DNA of 64,000 nucleotides, taken from the NCBI GenBank assembly GCA_947454705.1, contig CANGKZ010000012.1, positions 1-64,000 on the forward strand, given 5' to 3'. The stretch's first letter is position 1, and the number at the start of each line of letters is the position of its first letter. The DNA comes from Verrucomicrobiota bacterium (GTDB lineage Bacteria; Verrucomicrobiota; Verrucomicrobiia; Limisphaerales; UBA9464). The notes below the pieces were generated by a model. It ran no database searches. It saw only the letters and a program-made list of their open reading frames with translations, and was not told the DNA's origin. The translations under genes were made by a program, and so were the position numbers. Positions 23,285 to 31,675 of this stretch are shown here, one piece after another.

Positions 23285-25000
23285 ATGACTTTAAACGTGG
23301 GGGCCTTGATGGCCGCTTCCTCGACAGGTTGGTTGGGGGAATTGCAATCGCTCCAGCCGGTGGCGTATGCGCTGCTGATGCTCGCTGCGGTGGCCGCGGT
23401 CGGGCTCGCCTTTGGCAAGCTTCGGATCCGCGGAATCGGCCTTGGAGTGGCCGGAGTGTTGTTCGTCGGGATTCTGTTCGGACACTTCCAGGTGGGTGTG
23501 GAGCGATCGGTGCTGGAGTTCGGACGTGACCTCGGCCTGGTGCTGTTTGTGTACACCATCGGACTTCAAGTGGGGCCGGGTTTTTTCACGTCGCTGCGTC
23601 GTGAGGGGCTGCCGCTCAATTTGATGGCGGCGGCGATTGTTGTGCTTGGAGCCGCGTGCGCGGTGGGGCTTGCGTTGGTGTTCAAAATCGATCTGGCGGC
23701 GGCGGTGGGATTGTTCTCCGGTGCGACCACCAACACGCCCTCGTTGGGCGCGGCCCAGCAGGCGTTGCGTTCGCTTTCGCTGGAGGATGCCAAGCGACTG
23801 GAGCTTCCAGCGCTGGCCTACGCGGTTTCGTATCCGTTCGGCATCGTGGGGATCATTTTTTCGATGATCGTATTTCGCGGGCTGTTCCGGGTGAACCTGG
23901 CCGATGAAGCCAAACGATTCGGAGACACGCATCGGAGCAATGCCGAGGCGTTGGAGCGTCTCACGATTCTGGTGGAGAACGAGAATTTGAACGGGGTGGC
24001 CATTCGCGAGCTTCCCGGGAGGAGTGAGCTTTCGATCGTGATCTCGCGTATTTTGTTTGCCGGGGAGGATTCGGTGCAAACGGCGCGGGGCGACATGCCG
24101 ATCCATGTCGGCGACACGGTTCTCGCGGTGGGCACGCCGGGGCAGCTGAAGAAGTTCATGCTGATCCTCGGACGCGAGAGCGCGCTGGATCTGCTGCATG
24201 CGCCAGGCGAGGTGACCTTCCGTCGCGTGGTGGTGACCCGGCGTCAGGCGTTGGGAAAGACGGTGCGGGAGATCGGATTCGATCAGGCATTTGGCGTGTC
24301 GGTCACGCGCCTGAATCGCGCTGGAGTGGAGATGCCGGCGTCGAGCTGGATGCGGCTTCACTTCGGCGACGTGCTCCAGGTGGTGGGGCGGGATTCGGAC
24401 ATCGACCGGGCGGCGAACGAGGTGGGCAATTCCTCCAAGGCGCTGAATCACACGAATTTTGTGGCCGTGTTTGTAGGAATCGCGGTGGGCGTGCTGCTGG
24501 GAGTCCTGCCGATCCATGTGGCCGGGATTCCGGTTCCCGTTCGACTCGGCATTGCCGGCGGACCGTTGCTGGCGGCGATTTTGTTCAGTCAGATTGGCCG
24601 GATCGGTCCGGTGGTCTGGTACATGCCGGAGAATGCCAACATTGCGCTCCGGGAATTGGGAATCGTGCTGTTCCTGGCCTGCGTGGGGTTGAAGGCCGGC
24701 GAGCACTTCACGGAGATCATTTTCAGTGCAGATGGTGTCCGGTGGATGCTTGCGGCGATTGGCGTGACGCTGATCCCGCTGATGATCGTCGGAACCTTCG
24801 CCCGTCTGGTGTTGAAGCTGAACTTCATGAACCTCTGCGGTCTGTTGTCGGGCAGCATGACCGATCCTCCCGCGCTGGCGTTCGCTAATTCCACGGCGGG
24901 ATCCGATGCGCCGGCCTTGGCCTACGCCTCCGTGTATCCGCTGACGATGATCCTCCGCATCGTGGTGGCGCAGTTGATCGTGGTGTTTTTCGTTCACTAA
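23285..25000 (+). CDS. AspT/YidE/YbjL-type transporter
   Basis: The 571-residue protein has the architecture of the aspartate:alanine exchanger family. About five N-terminal membrane helices (24-190) include the duplicated 'GLGVAGVLFVGILFGHF' and 'TIGLQVGPGFFTSLRR' signatures. Two cytoplasmic TrkA-C (RCK_C) domains lie near 225-390 ('LPGRSELSIVISRILFAGED' and 'RRQALGKTVREIGFDQAF'). A second helix bundle (400-571) repeats the signature as 'ELGIVLFLACVGLKAG'. Length matches the family (~550-570). It is an inner-membrane carrier; substrate unknown, possibly a dicarboxylate or amino acid. The ATG at 23285 follows the barrel gene. Confidence 0.92.
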   Translation: MTLNVGALMAASSTGWLGELQSLQPVAYALLMLAAVAAVGLAFGKLRIRGIGLGVAGVLFVGILFGHFQVGVERSVLEFGRDLGLVLFVYTIGLQVGPGFFTSLRREGLPLNLMAAAIVVLGAACAVGLALVFKIDLAAAVGLFSGATTNTPSLGAAQQALRSLSLEDAKRLELPALAYAVSYPFGIVGIIFSMIVFRGLFRVNLADEAKRFGDTHRSNAEALERLTILVENENLNGVAIRELPGRSELSIVISRILFAGEDSVQTARGDMPIHVGDTVLAVGTPGQLKKFMLILGRESALDLLHAPGEVTFRRVVVTRRQALGKTVREIGFDQAFGVSVTRLNRAGVEMPASSWMRLHFGDVLQVVGRDSDIDRAANEVGNSSKALNHTNFVAVFVGIAVGVLLGVLPIHVAGIPVPVRLGIAGGPLLAAILFSQIGRIGPVVWYMPENANIALRELGIVLFLACVGLKAGEHFTEIIFSADGVRWMLAAIGVTLIPLMIVGTFARLVLKLNFMNLCGLLSGSMTDPPALAFANSTAGSDAPALAYASVYPLTMILRIVVAQLIVVFFVH

Positions 25001-25319
25001 GCGAAGGGCTCAGCGGCGGTTCGCGTCGAATCGTCTTCCCTGAGGACTCTTTTCCGACGCCGGGACTCGCTTTCCCCGCCCCCGGTCTGACTCCCCGCTC
25101 GTTCGGGTGAGCATCCCCGCCGGTTCCCGATCCCGCCCGCCTCGCAAAGTTCCCTAGGAAGCGTGCCCCAAGGGCGAAAAGTCGGTGTTTTGAGGGGTTT
25201 TGGCCTCCCGGGGATCGGGTGAGACCACCATATCTTGTGGTATTGTGAATAACTTACCCTCTATCTGGTGTGTTTCCGCTTGCCCGTTGAAGGGGCGTTA
25301 CCTTGACTCTCGGGTTGTC
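25001..25319. other. Upstream region of smc
   Basis: No reading frame of interest lies in this 319-base gap. It holds the palindrome at 25224-25241, whose centre resembles an NrdR box, about 80 bases before the smc start. The rest is GC-rich without a clear terminator for the transporter gene. Confidence 0.6.
25224..25241 (+). promoter_or_regulatory. NrdR-box-like palindrome upstream of smc
   Basis: ACCACCATATCTTGTGGT has 5-bp inverted arms. Its core CACCATATCTTGTGG agrees with the known NrdR consensus CACTATATATTGTGT at 12 of 15 positions. NrdR normally regulates ribonucleotide reductase genes and works through two boxes; only one is seen here. It is a candidate operator only. Confidence 0.3.
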
Positions 25320-28300
25320 ATGTACCTCAAGAATCTGACTGCGTTGGGCTTCAAGTCGTTTGCCGACAAGATGTCGTTGAACTTCCAGCCGGGGGTGGCG
25401 GCGATCGTCGGACCCAACGGCTGCGGCAAGTCCAACGTGTCGGACGCCATCCGGTGGGTGCTGGGCGAGCAATCGGCCAAGGTGCTTCGCGGCGGCGAAA
25501 TGGCGGACGTCATCTTCAACGGCACCGACTCCCGGAAGCCGCTGGGCATGGCCGAGGTGAGTCTGACCTTAGGCGACGTCGATGTGGACCAGCTCAAGGC
25601 CGCCGGGATTCCGGTGGACTTCAACGAGGTGACCATCACCCGACGGGTGTATCGCGACGGCGGATCCGAGTATTTCATCAACAAGGCCGGGTGCCGCCTG
25701 CGGGATATCCAGCAGTTGTTCATGGGCACGGGCATGGGCAAGGCGTCCTACTCGATCATGGCCCAGGGCAACATCACCCAGATCCTTTCCAGCCGACCCG
25801 AGGATCGCCGGCTGGTGTTCGAAGAAGCGGCCGGCATCACCAAGTTCAAATCCCAGAAGAAGGAAGCGCTGCGGAAGCTGGAAAGCACCGAGCAGAACCT
25901 CCTGCGCGTGCAGGATTTGATCAAGGAAGTGAAGCGCCAGATCGGGTCGCTTCAACGCCAGGCCGGAAAGGCGCGCCGGTTCAAGGCCCTCCAATCCGAA
26001 CTTCAGCACCTCGAAACCCAGCTCGCGCGTCATCAGTTCGACGTGCTCCAGCAGGAGATTTCGTCCCGTCAGGAAGAACTGGTCACCGTGTCGCGCGACA
26101 TGGAGCTGAGCCAGGAACTGGTGCTCCGCACGGAAGACGAAATCCTCCAGCTCCGCACGCGGCTGGGAGAACTCGAACAGGAAATTTCGCTGAACCAGCA
26201 GCACGGGCTCGAACTCAAGGCGGACTCGGATCGTCATTCCGCCAAGATCGGTTTCAACGAGCAGCGACTGCAGGAGCTTGAATTCCAGAACGAGCGGGCT
26301 CTGCACGACATCCGTCAATCGGAGGAGCGCAACGCCATCGCGCAGGAGGAACTCGCAGCGGTGAACGACCGTCTCGCCGCCTCGCAGGCATCGCTCGCGG
26401 TGCAGCGTGCGAACATGGAGGAACGTCGCACCGCGCTCAGCGCCATTGAGCGTGAAGTCTCGGTTGCGCAGGAAGCGCTGCGGCTCGCGCAGTCCCAAGC
26501 TTTCGCCGCCGCGCAGGGCTTGGCCCGGTCGCGCAATGAGCTCAACCAGCTCGATCTCCAGAAGCAGGGCAACATTGTCCGACTCGAAAAGCTCGCCGCC
26601 GAGCGCGTGGGGTTGGAGGAGGAGCGCAACCGGTTGGAGGCGCGTCTCACGGAATTCTCGCTGCAGGTGGAAACCGAGCGTCTGAACGTGCAGGCCTCGC
26701 GCGGTACGCTGGAGGAACGTCAGCAGCGCGTTCGCGAATTGCAGGGCGAGATTGCCTCGGCCCAGCAGCAGCTCGACGCCGTGGTGCGTCAGCAGGCGGA
26801 GAAGCGCAGCCGGCTCAACGTGCTGGAGCAGCTCGACACGCAGCACGAGGGCTTCGGCGCCGGAGCGTTGGCGGCGCTGCGTCAGTCGCAGTCGGTGCTC
26901 GGCTCGCTGGCCGACAAGATCCGCGTGCCGGGCGATTTCGTTCAAGCCGTCGAAGCCGCGCTGGGAACGCATCTGCAATTGGTGCTCACCGCCGATGCCG
27001 AATCGGCCACCAAGATTCTTTCCGATTTGAGCGCCGGCGGAAAAGGCCGCGCGAGTATCGCCGCGCTGGCGTTGCCACTCGCCTCGACCGAACTGCCTTC
27101 GGTGCCCGAGGGGTTGCCCGGTCAACCGGCGCTCGAGCTGGTGGAATCGGATCCTTCGGTGAAGGCGCTGATCGACGGATTGCTCGGCCGCACGCGCGTG
27201 GTGGCGGATCTCGCCGAGGCCACGGCGGCATGGAATGCGTGTGGCGGCACCTTTGATTTCGTCACCCGCAGCGGGGAAGTGCTGACGCGGCTGGGCATCT
27301 ACACCGGCGGCGCAGCGGGCAATTCCGGCAAGGCTCCGGCGAGCATTCTCGGTCGCAAAAACCAGATCGCCGAACTCCAGGCCGAGCTCCAGCGACTGGG
27401 CGAACAGGTTCAGGAAGCGAGCCGCGCCAAGGCCGCATTGCAGGCCGAGCAGACCGCGCTGCAGGCGAGCCTCGAAGAAGCCCGCACGGAACTGCGGCAG
27501 CAGGAAGTGGCCATCGCAACCCGCCAGGGTGAATTCAACGCGCTGAAGAACTCGCAGCGCGCGCTGAATGCCAAATTTGATACGGTGGTTCACGATCTGG
27601 AGACGCTGTCCTCGGCGGATCAGGAAGGCCTGGCCCGACGCGAGAAGCTGGTGGCGCAGATTGGCGATCTCGAATCCACCGAGCTCAACGCATCGACGGA
27701 AGTGGCGCGGTACAGTGCCGACGTCGAGGAGCACCGCCAGCGCCGCGAGGCCGCGCAGCAGGCGGTGAGCGATGCCAAGGTGGCACTCGCCACCGAGGAG
27801 CAGTTGATGGCCAGTCATGGACGCCAACGCGCCCCGCTCGAACAGCGGATCCGCGAGCTCACCGCGCTGGTGCAGCGTCTCGAATCCGAGATGGGTGGAT
27901 TCATGGGCCGCCGCGAGCAGTACACCCGCGAGATCGAGGAATCGCGCCGTCAGATCGAACGACTCGATCACGAGCGTCATTCCGTGGCGGAGCAGGTGGC
28001 CGGCTTCATTCAGCAGAAGAATGCGCAGGAGGGCGAAATCGCAGGACGCGAGGAAACCCTGCGCGATCATCGCGTTCGCCTCACCACCAGCCAGTCGCGC
28101 CGCGGCACGCTTGAGGTCGAGCTCGCGCAGAAGACGATGGCGGGCGAAAACATCCGTGAACGCATTCGCACCAAGTATCAGCTGGAGCTCGATACGATCC
28201 GGGGCGAGGGGATCAAGATCACGCTGGCGGAGGAGGGGACCGCGAAGGTGGAAACCGTCTCGCTCGAGGAAATGCAGGCCGCCGGTCTCAGCACCGACTG

Positions 28301-29048
28301 GACTGCCGTGGCCGATCAGGTGTCGGCCCTTCAGAAGCGCGTCGATGACATCGGTCCGGTGAACCTCGTGGCCATCGAGGAGTACGATGAAACTGAGCAG
28401 CGCTACAACTTCCTCACCACGCAGAACGACGACCTGGTGAAGGCCAAGGAGCAGTTGCTGGAAGTGATCAACCGGATCAATTCCGAAACGAAGACGATGT
28501 TCGTCGAGACCTTCACGCGCATCCGCGACAATTTCCGCGTGCTGTTCACCGAGATCTTCGGCGGCGGTAAGGCGGACCTCGAACTCGTCGAGGGCGAGGA
28601 TGTGTTGGAGTCCGGAATCAACATTGTGGCGCGGCCTCCGGGCAAGCAGCTGCAGTCGATCTCGCTGCTGTCCGGCGGTGAGCAGACCATGACTGCGGTG
28701 GCACTGCTGTTCGCGATTTATCAGGTGAAGCCGTCGCCGTTCTGCGTGCTGGACGAGTTGGATGCACCGCTCGACGAATCGAACATCAACCGGTTCATCA
28801 AGGTGCTCCAGCGCTTCATCGACCACAGCCAGTTCATCGTGATCACGCACAACAAGCGCACCATTGGCATGGCCGATGTGCTCTACGGCGTGACCATGCA
28901 GGAACAGGGCGTGAGCAAGATCGTGAGCGTCCGCTTCAACCGTGAGGAGCCGGTCGGCGATCGCGCCCCGGCGCTGGTGTCGGTCGAGCCGGCGCCGCAG
29001 GGCCTCGGTGGATCCCCGGGCGAGCACGACGTGGTGATGGCGAAGTAA
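25320..29048 (+). CDS. smc: Chromosome segregation ATPase SMC
   Basis: The 1242-residue protein is full-length SMC, which forms the DNA-entrapping condensin complex with ScpA/ScpB. Walker A 'GPNGCGKSN' is at 31-39. Long coiled coils run at about 165-510 and 680-1000, with a hinge near 525-665 ('AALGTHLQLVLTADAESATK'). Signature motif 'LSGGEQTM' is near 1117 and Walker B 'FCVLDELDAPLDE' near 1140. The C-terminal tail is Glu/Pro/Gly-rich and unconserved. The ATG at 25320 starts the canonical 'MYLKNLTALGFKSFADK'. It is monocistronic, with a strong terminator 34 bases after its stop. Confidence 0.98.
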   Translation: MYLKNLTALGFKSFADKMSLNFQPGVAAIVGPNGCGKSNVSDAIRWVLGEQSAKVLRGGEMADVIFNGTDSRKPLGMAEVSLTLGDVDVDQLKAAGIPVDFNEVTITRRVYRDGGSEYFINKAGCRLRDIQQLFMGTGMGKASYSIMAQGNITQILSSRPEDRRLVFEEAAGITKFKSQKKEALRKLESTEQNLLRVQDLIKEVKRQIGSLQRQAGKARRFKALQSELQHLETQLARHQFDVLQQEISSRQEELVTVSRDMELSQELVLRTEDEILQLRTRLGELEQEISLNQQHGLELKADSDRHSAKIGFNEQRLQELEFQNERALHDIRQSEERNAIAQEELAAVNDRLAASQASLAVQRANMEERRTALSAIEREVSVAQEALRLAQSQAFAAAQGLARSRNELNQLDLQKQGNIVRLEKLAAERVGLEEERNRLEARLTEFSLQVETERLNVQASRGTLEERQQRVRELQGEIASAQQQLDAVVRQQAEKRSRLNVLEQLDTQHEGFGAGALAALRQSQSVLGSLADKIRVPGDFVQAVEAALGTHLQLVLTADAESATKILSDLSAGGKGRASIAALALPLASTELPSVPEGLPGQPALELVESDPSVKALIDGLLGRTRVVADLAEATAAWNACGGTFDFVTRSGEVLTRLGIYTGGAAGNSGKAPASILGRKNQIAELQAELQRLGEQVQEASRAKAALQAEQTALQASLEEARTELRQQEVAIATRQGEFNALKNSQRALNAKFDTVVHDLETLSSADQEGLARREKLVAQIGDLESTELNASTEVARYSADVEEHRQRREAAQQAVSDAKVALATEEQLMASHGRQRAPLEQRIRELTALVQRLESEMGGFMGRREQYTREIEESRRQIERLDHERHSVAEQVAGFIQQKNAQEGEIAGREETLRDHRVRLTTSQSRRGTLEVELAQKTMAGENIRERIRTKYQLELDTIRGEGIKITLAEEGTAKVETVSLEEMQAAGLSTDWTAVADQVSALQKRVDDIGPVNLVAIEEYDETEQRYNFLTTQNDDLVKAKEQLLEVINRINSETKTMFVETFTRIRDNFRVLFTEIFGGGKADLELVEGEDVLESGINIVARPPGKQLQSISLLSGGEQTMTAVALLFAIYQVKPSPFCVLDELDAPLDESNINRFIKVLQRFIDHSQFIVITHNKRTIGMADVLYGVTMQEQGVSKIVSVRFNREEPVGDRAPALVSVEPAPQGLGGSPGEHDVVMAK

Positions 29049-29081
29049 GCGCTCCCGATCGCGGTCATCTCAGAAAACGAA

Positions 29082-29121
29082 AACGCTGCGTGATACGATT
29101 CACGCAGCGTTTCTGTTTTTT
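29082..29121. terminator. Bidirectional intrinsic terminator after smc
   Basis: A perfect 12-bp stem AACGCTGCGTGA/TCACGCAGCGTT encloses a 6-base loop. It is flanked by a T-rich run (TCTGTTTTTT) on the + side and an A-rich run (AAAACGAAA) on the left, so it can end smc and the converging regulator gene alike. Confidence 0.92.
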
Positions 29122-29164
29122 CAATTCGACGCCTCAGCGCACCCTCGGTTCTTTCGAATCGAGA

Positions 29165-30199
29165 CTACTTCTGCAGGAACTTCATCACCGCCTCCGTGCG
29201 CGTGTGGGCGCCGAGTTTTTCGAAGATGTGTTTGAGGTGGGTGTGAACCGTCAACGGGCTCATGCCCAGTTCCTGGGCGATTTCCTTGTCCGGCATGCCG
29301 CGCTGGAGGCAGTGGAGGATCTGCTGTTCGCGACCGGTGAAGCGGATGCCCTCGACGGCCGGATCCCGGGTTTCGCCGTTGATCAGTTTGGCGAAGTAGC
29401 TGCGCAGATGCCGGGTCAGTTCTACGCCCGTTGGGCTGCGTCCGCCCTGGGAGCCTTCGATGGGTTCCATCCAGCTAATGGGGGGGCGGCGTCGCAGGTA
29501 GTAGCCCTCTGGAACGCCGCTGACCGATTTGAAGATGTCGTCGCTCTCCGAATAGGTGCCGATGGGAAAGGCATGGGCGTTCGGTGCGGTGGCCTTCAAG
29601 CGGGACCGGAAATCGTCCATCGTGGAATCCGGGAGCAGCCGATTGAACAGCACGATGTCCGCACTCTTGAGCCGTTCGTCGCTCAGGGCGGTGGCTGCAC
29701 TGGGCGCGATTCCGCACAGGGCTGCGCCGGGCTGGCGACCGATCCATCGTCCGAGTGCGTTGCGGAATCCTTCATCCGGTTCGACCAGGTAGATCTGGCG
29801 TCCATCGACCCGACGAATCGGAGTGGGAATCGGAGGAAGTCCGGAGAAAAACGTGGCGTAGGTGCTGACCACTGGGCGGTCGAGCCAGAAAATCGCCGCG
29901 ACGAACTCACGCGGATGGCGCGAGCAGAAGGTGACCCATCCGACTTTTTGGAGTTCGTCGTTTAGGGTAGATGCGCGATTAATCGCCTGTCGCTCGTCGG
30001 AGAGGCCGAGCGGGAAATACGCGCTCCGCTCTCCGTGTTGAAGCAGCACTGAAAAGCCTTTATCGACAATGCCTTGTGCGGCTTCGGTGTAACGTCTCGA
30101 ACTGAGTTTTGAGCTCCATTCTGAGTTGAGCGGCATGGGATTTGTACCCCGGTTGGGGGATTTCCGGATACCCGAGTTGCTGGGCAGGCTGGGTGACAT
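29165..30199 (-). CDS. LuxR/NarL-type regulator with degenerate receiver domain
   Basis: The 344-residue protein ends in a LuxR helix-turn-helix (about 280-344: 'FTGREQQILHCLQRGMPDKE', 'IAQELGMSPLTVHTHLKHIF'). Residues about 130-245 look like a response-regulator receiver ('GRQIYLVEPDEGFRNALGRW'), but the position that normally carries the phosphorylated Asp reads 'IVLFNRLLPD', with Asn in place of Asp. It is therefore probably a phosphorylation-independent pseudo-receiver. The first ~120 residues are not recognised. The gene diverges from the pseudopilin/lipoprotein/LamG group, which it may control. A shorter start at Met22 (30136) is possible. Confidence 0.82.
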   Translation of the reverse strand: MSPSLPSNSGIRKSPNRGTNPMPLNSEWSSKLSSRRYTEAAQGIVDKGFSVLLQHGERSAYFPLGLSDERQAINRASTLNDELQKVGWVTFCSRHPREFVAAIFWLDRPVVSTYATFFSGLPPIPTPIRRVDGRQIYLVEPDEGFRNALGRWIGRQPGAALCGIAPSAATALSDERLKSADIVLFNRLLPDSTMDDFRSRLKATAPNAHAFPIGTYSESDDIFKSVSGVPEGYYLRRRPPISWMEPIEGSQGGRSPTGVELTRHLRSYFAKLINGETRDPAVEGIRFTGREQQILHCLQRGMPDKEIAQELGMSPLTVHTHLKHIFEKLGAHTRTEAVMKFLQK

Positions 30200-30326
30200 G
30201 TCGTTTTGCGTGTGCGTGAACTTCTCGCAACACCGGACGCACGAACGTAACTAGGTCGAGTACCGATTCCAGCCTATAAAGCTGGCAAATCGGGGACAGC
30301 AAACCCTCTGCAGTCTGCAATCGCTG

Positions 30327-31163
30327 ATGACAACTCGAAAAAACCGTACGAGCCGCGGCTTCACGCTCATCGAACTGTTGGTGGTGATCGCGATCATTGC
30401 GATCCTTGCCGGAATGCTTCTTCCCGCGCTCAGTCGAGCCAAGGCGGAAGGCCAAAAAGCCCGGTGCATGTCGAATCTGCATCAGATCCACATCGCGATG
30501 ACGATGTACGCGGACGACAATAAAGACTCGCTGTTCTACCAGCGGGCCAACGCTGCCAGTGATCCGTACATCCCGAACGACGGTCAATGGACGGCGAATC
30601 CCGCCAGCAACACAATGCTTCCGGTGACCGACCCGAAGGCCTATTGGGGCATCGGCTACGCGAGCTATGTTGGCGGACTTTCCGGCCGGAATCTGTTCCG
30701 CTGCCCCGGAGCCAAGAAAGTGGACGAGTGGTGGGATGATTCCTCGCGCCCGCACTACCCGCACGATTTCTGGTTGAACGCTTCTTACGGAACCCCGGCG
30801 TACTTGGTTTCGGCCTCGTCGTTCGAAGGCGTGACGGAAGGGCCCCACACCAAGGTTTCCCAATTCCTGAGCCCCACCAGCACCGTGTTCTGCCAGGACG
30901 CTGCGGAACAACGGATGGAAGGACCGGACGATTCCCCCGGTCAGTTCCCGGGCAGCTCCGAAATCCTCACCCAGTGGACCGGCCTGTCCTCGCTCTACTC
31001 TGGATACAACTTCACCTGGGAGTGGTTCCGCCACAACCGCACCTGCGAAACCCTCTGGATGTCCGGCGCAGCCTCTGGCTTCAAATTCCAGGGCATGAAA
31101 AAGGGCGTCGACTACCGCTGGTACACCGGCGCTCCGCCGAAGCAAAACCCCACTGGATTCTAA
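30327..31163 (+). CDS. Type II-like pseudopilin
   Basis: The 278-residue protein has a basic 11-residue leader ending in Gly, then '[20 protein letters not shown]', the prepilin methylation motif with the +5 Glu. The globular part is of the large verrucomicrobial/planctomycete pseudopilin kind ('[19 protein letters not shown]' linker helix, '[15 protein letters not shown]'). It ends without a clear H-X9-DG motif. It should sit in the inner membrane with its globular domain in the periplasm. It is the first gene of a same-strand trio with a lipoprotein and a large exported protein. Confidence 0.9.
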   Translation: MTTRKNRTSRGFTLIELLVVIAIIAILAGMLLPALSRAKAEGQKARCMSNLHQIHIAMTMYADDNKDSLFYQRANAASDPYIPNDGQWTANPASNTMLPVTDPKAYWGIGYASYVGGLSGRNLFRCPGAKKVDEWWDDSSRPHYPHDFWLNASYGTPAYLVSASSFEGVTEGPHTKVSQFLSPTSTVFCQDAAEQRMEGPDDSPGQFPGSSEILTQWTGLSSLYSGYNFTWEWFRHNRTCETLWMSGAASGFKFQGMKKGVDYRWYTGAPPKQNPTGF

Positions 31164-31207
31164 TTCGGTAACCTTCTGCACCAAAACTGGTCTCTCTAGG
31201 CAGCACC

Positions 31208-31600
31208 ATGACGTTCCCCAAACGCGCTCATTTCGTGTCATCAAGTGTGCTTGTTTTGCACACGGCTCTCTCGCTGCTTTTGAGCGGTTGCGGCGCCTCT
31301 GGCGGTGGCCAGGCCAAAACCGAGGAAGAGGTGCGCACCGGCTTGAGCAAGACCTTCGGAGGTGCCTCGGCCGAAGCCAAGGCGCTCGCGGACGAAGCGG
31401 CTGCGGCCTTGAAGGCGCAGGAAGATGCCAAGGCCTTCATTCAATTGAACGCCCTCGCGGCCCGGCAGGATCTCTCCCGTGAGCAACGGGCCGCCGCTGC
31501 CGAATCCATGCTGACGGTGAACAAACGCCTCAGCGAAGCCGCGGCACGCGGCGACAAGGACGCAGCGAAACTCGTCGAAGAGTATCGCTCCAGCAAATAG
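31208..31600 (+). CDS. Small alpha-helical lipoprotein
   Basis: The 130-residue protein has a signal peptide with lipobox 'LLSGC' (Cys at about residue 28), so it is probably a diacylglyceryl-modified envelope lipoprotein. The mature part is strongly helical and Ala/Glu/Lys-rich ('KALADEAAAALKAQEDAKAF'), without a known domain. It lies between a pseudopilin gene and a LamG protein gene and may be co-transcribed with them. Confidence 0.75.
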   Translation: MTFPKRAHFVSSSVLVLHTALSLLLSGCGASGGGQAKTEEEVRTGLSKTFGGASAEAKALADEAAAALKAQEDAKAFIQLNALAARQDLSREQRAAAAESMLTVNKRLSEAAARGDKDAAKLVEEYRSSK

Positions 31601-31604
31601 CCGG

Positions 31605-31632
31605 GAGCCCGGTCCTCCGGGTTCCTTTCCCA
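31605..31632 (+). terminator. Possible weak terminator/attenuator between lipoprotein and LamG genes
   Basis: An 8-bp stem GAGCCCGG/CCGGGTTC with a 4-base loop is followed by the short pyrimidine run CTTTCCC. The U-tract is poor, so it may act as a partial terminator or an mRNA 3'-end stabiliser. Confidence 0.35.
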
Positions 31633-31675
31633 AACCAAACTTTCGATTCGATCCCTCCAAACCACTGATTCGAAC

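Noticed and set aside
25569..29027. Long - strand frame opposite smc
   Set aside because: SMC is unambiguous on the + strand. The antisense frame is Leu/Arg/His-rich without motifs.
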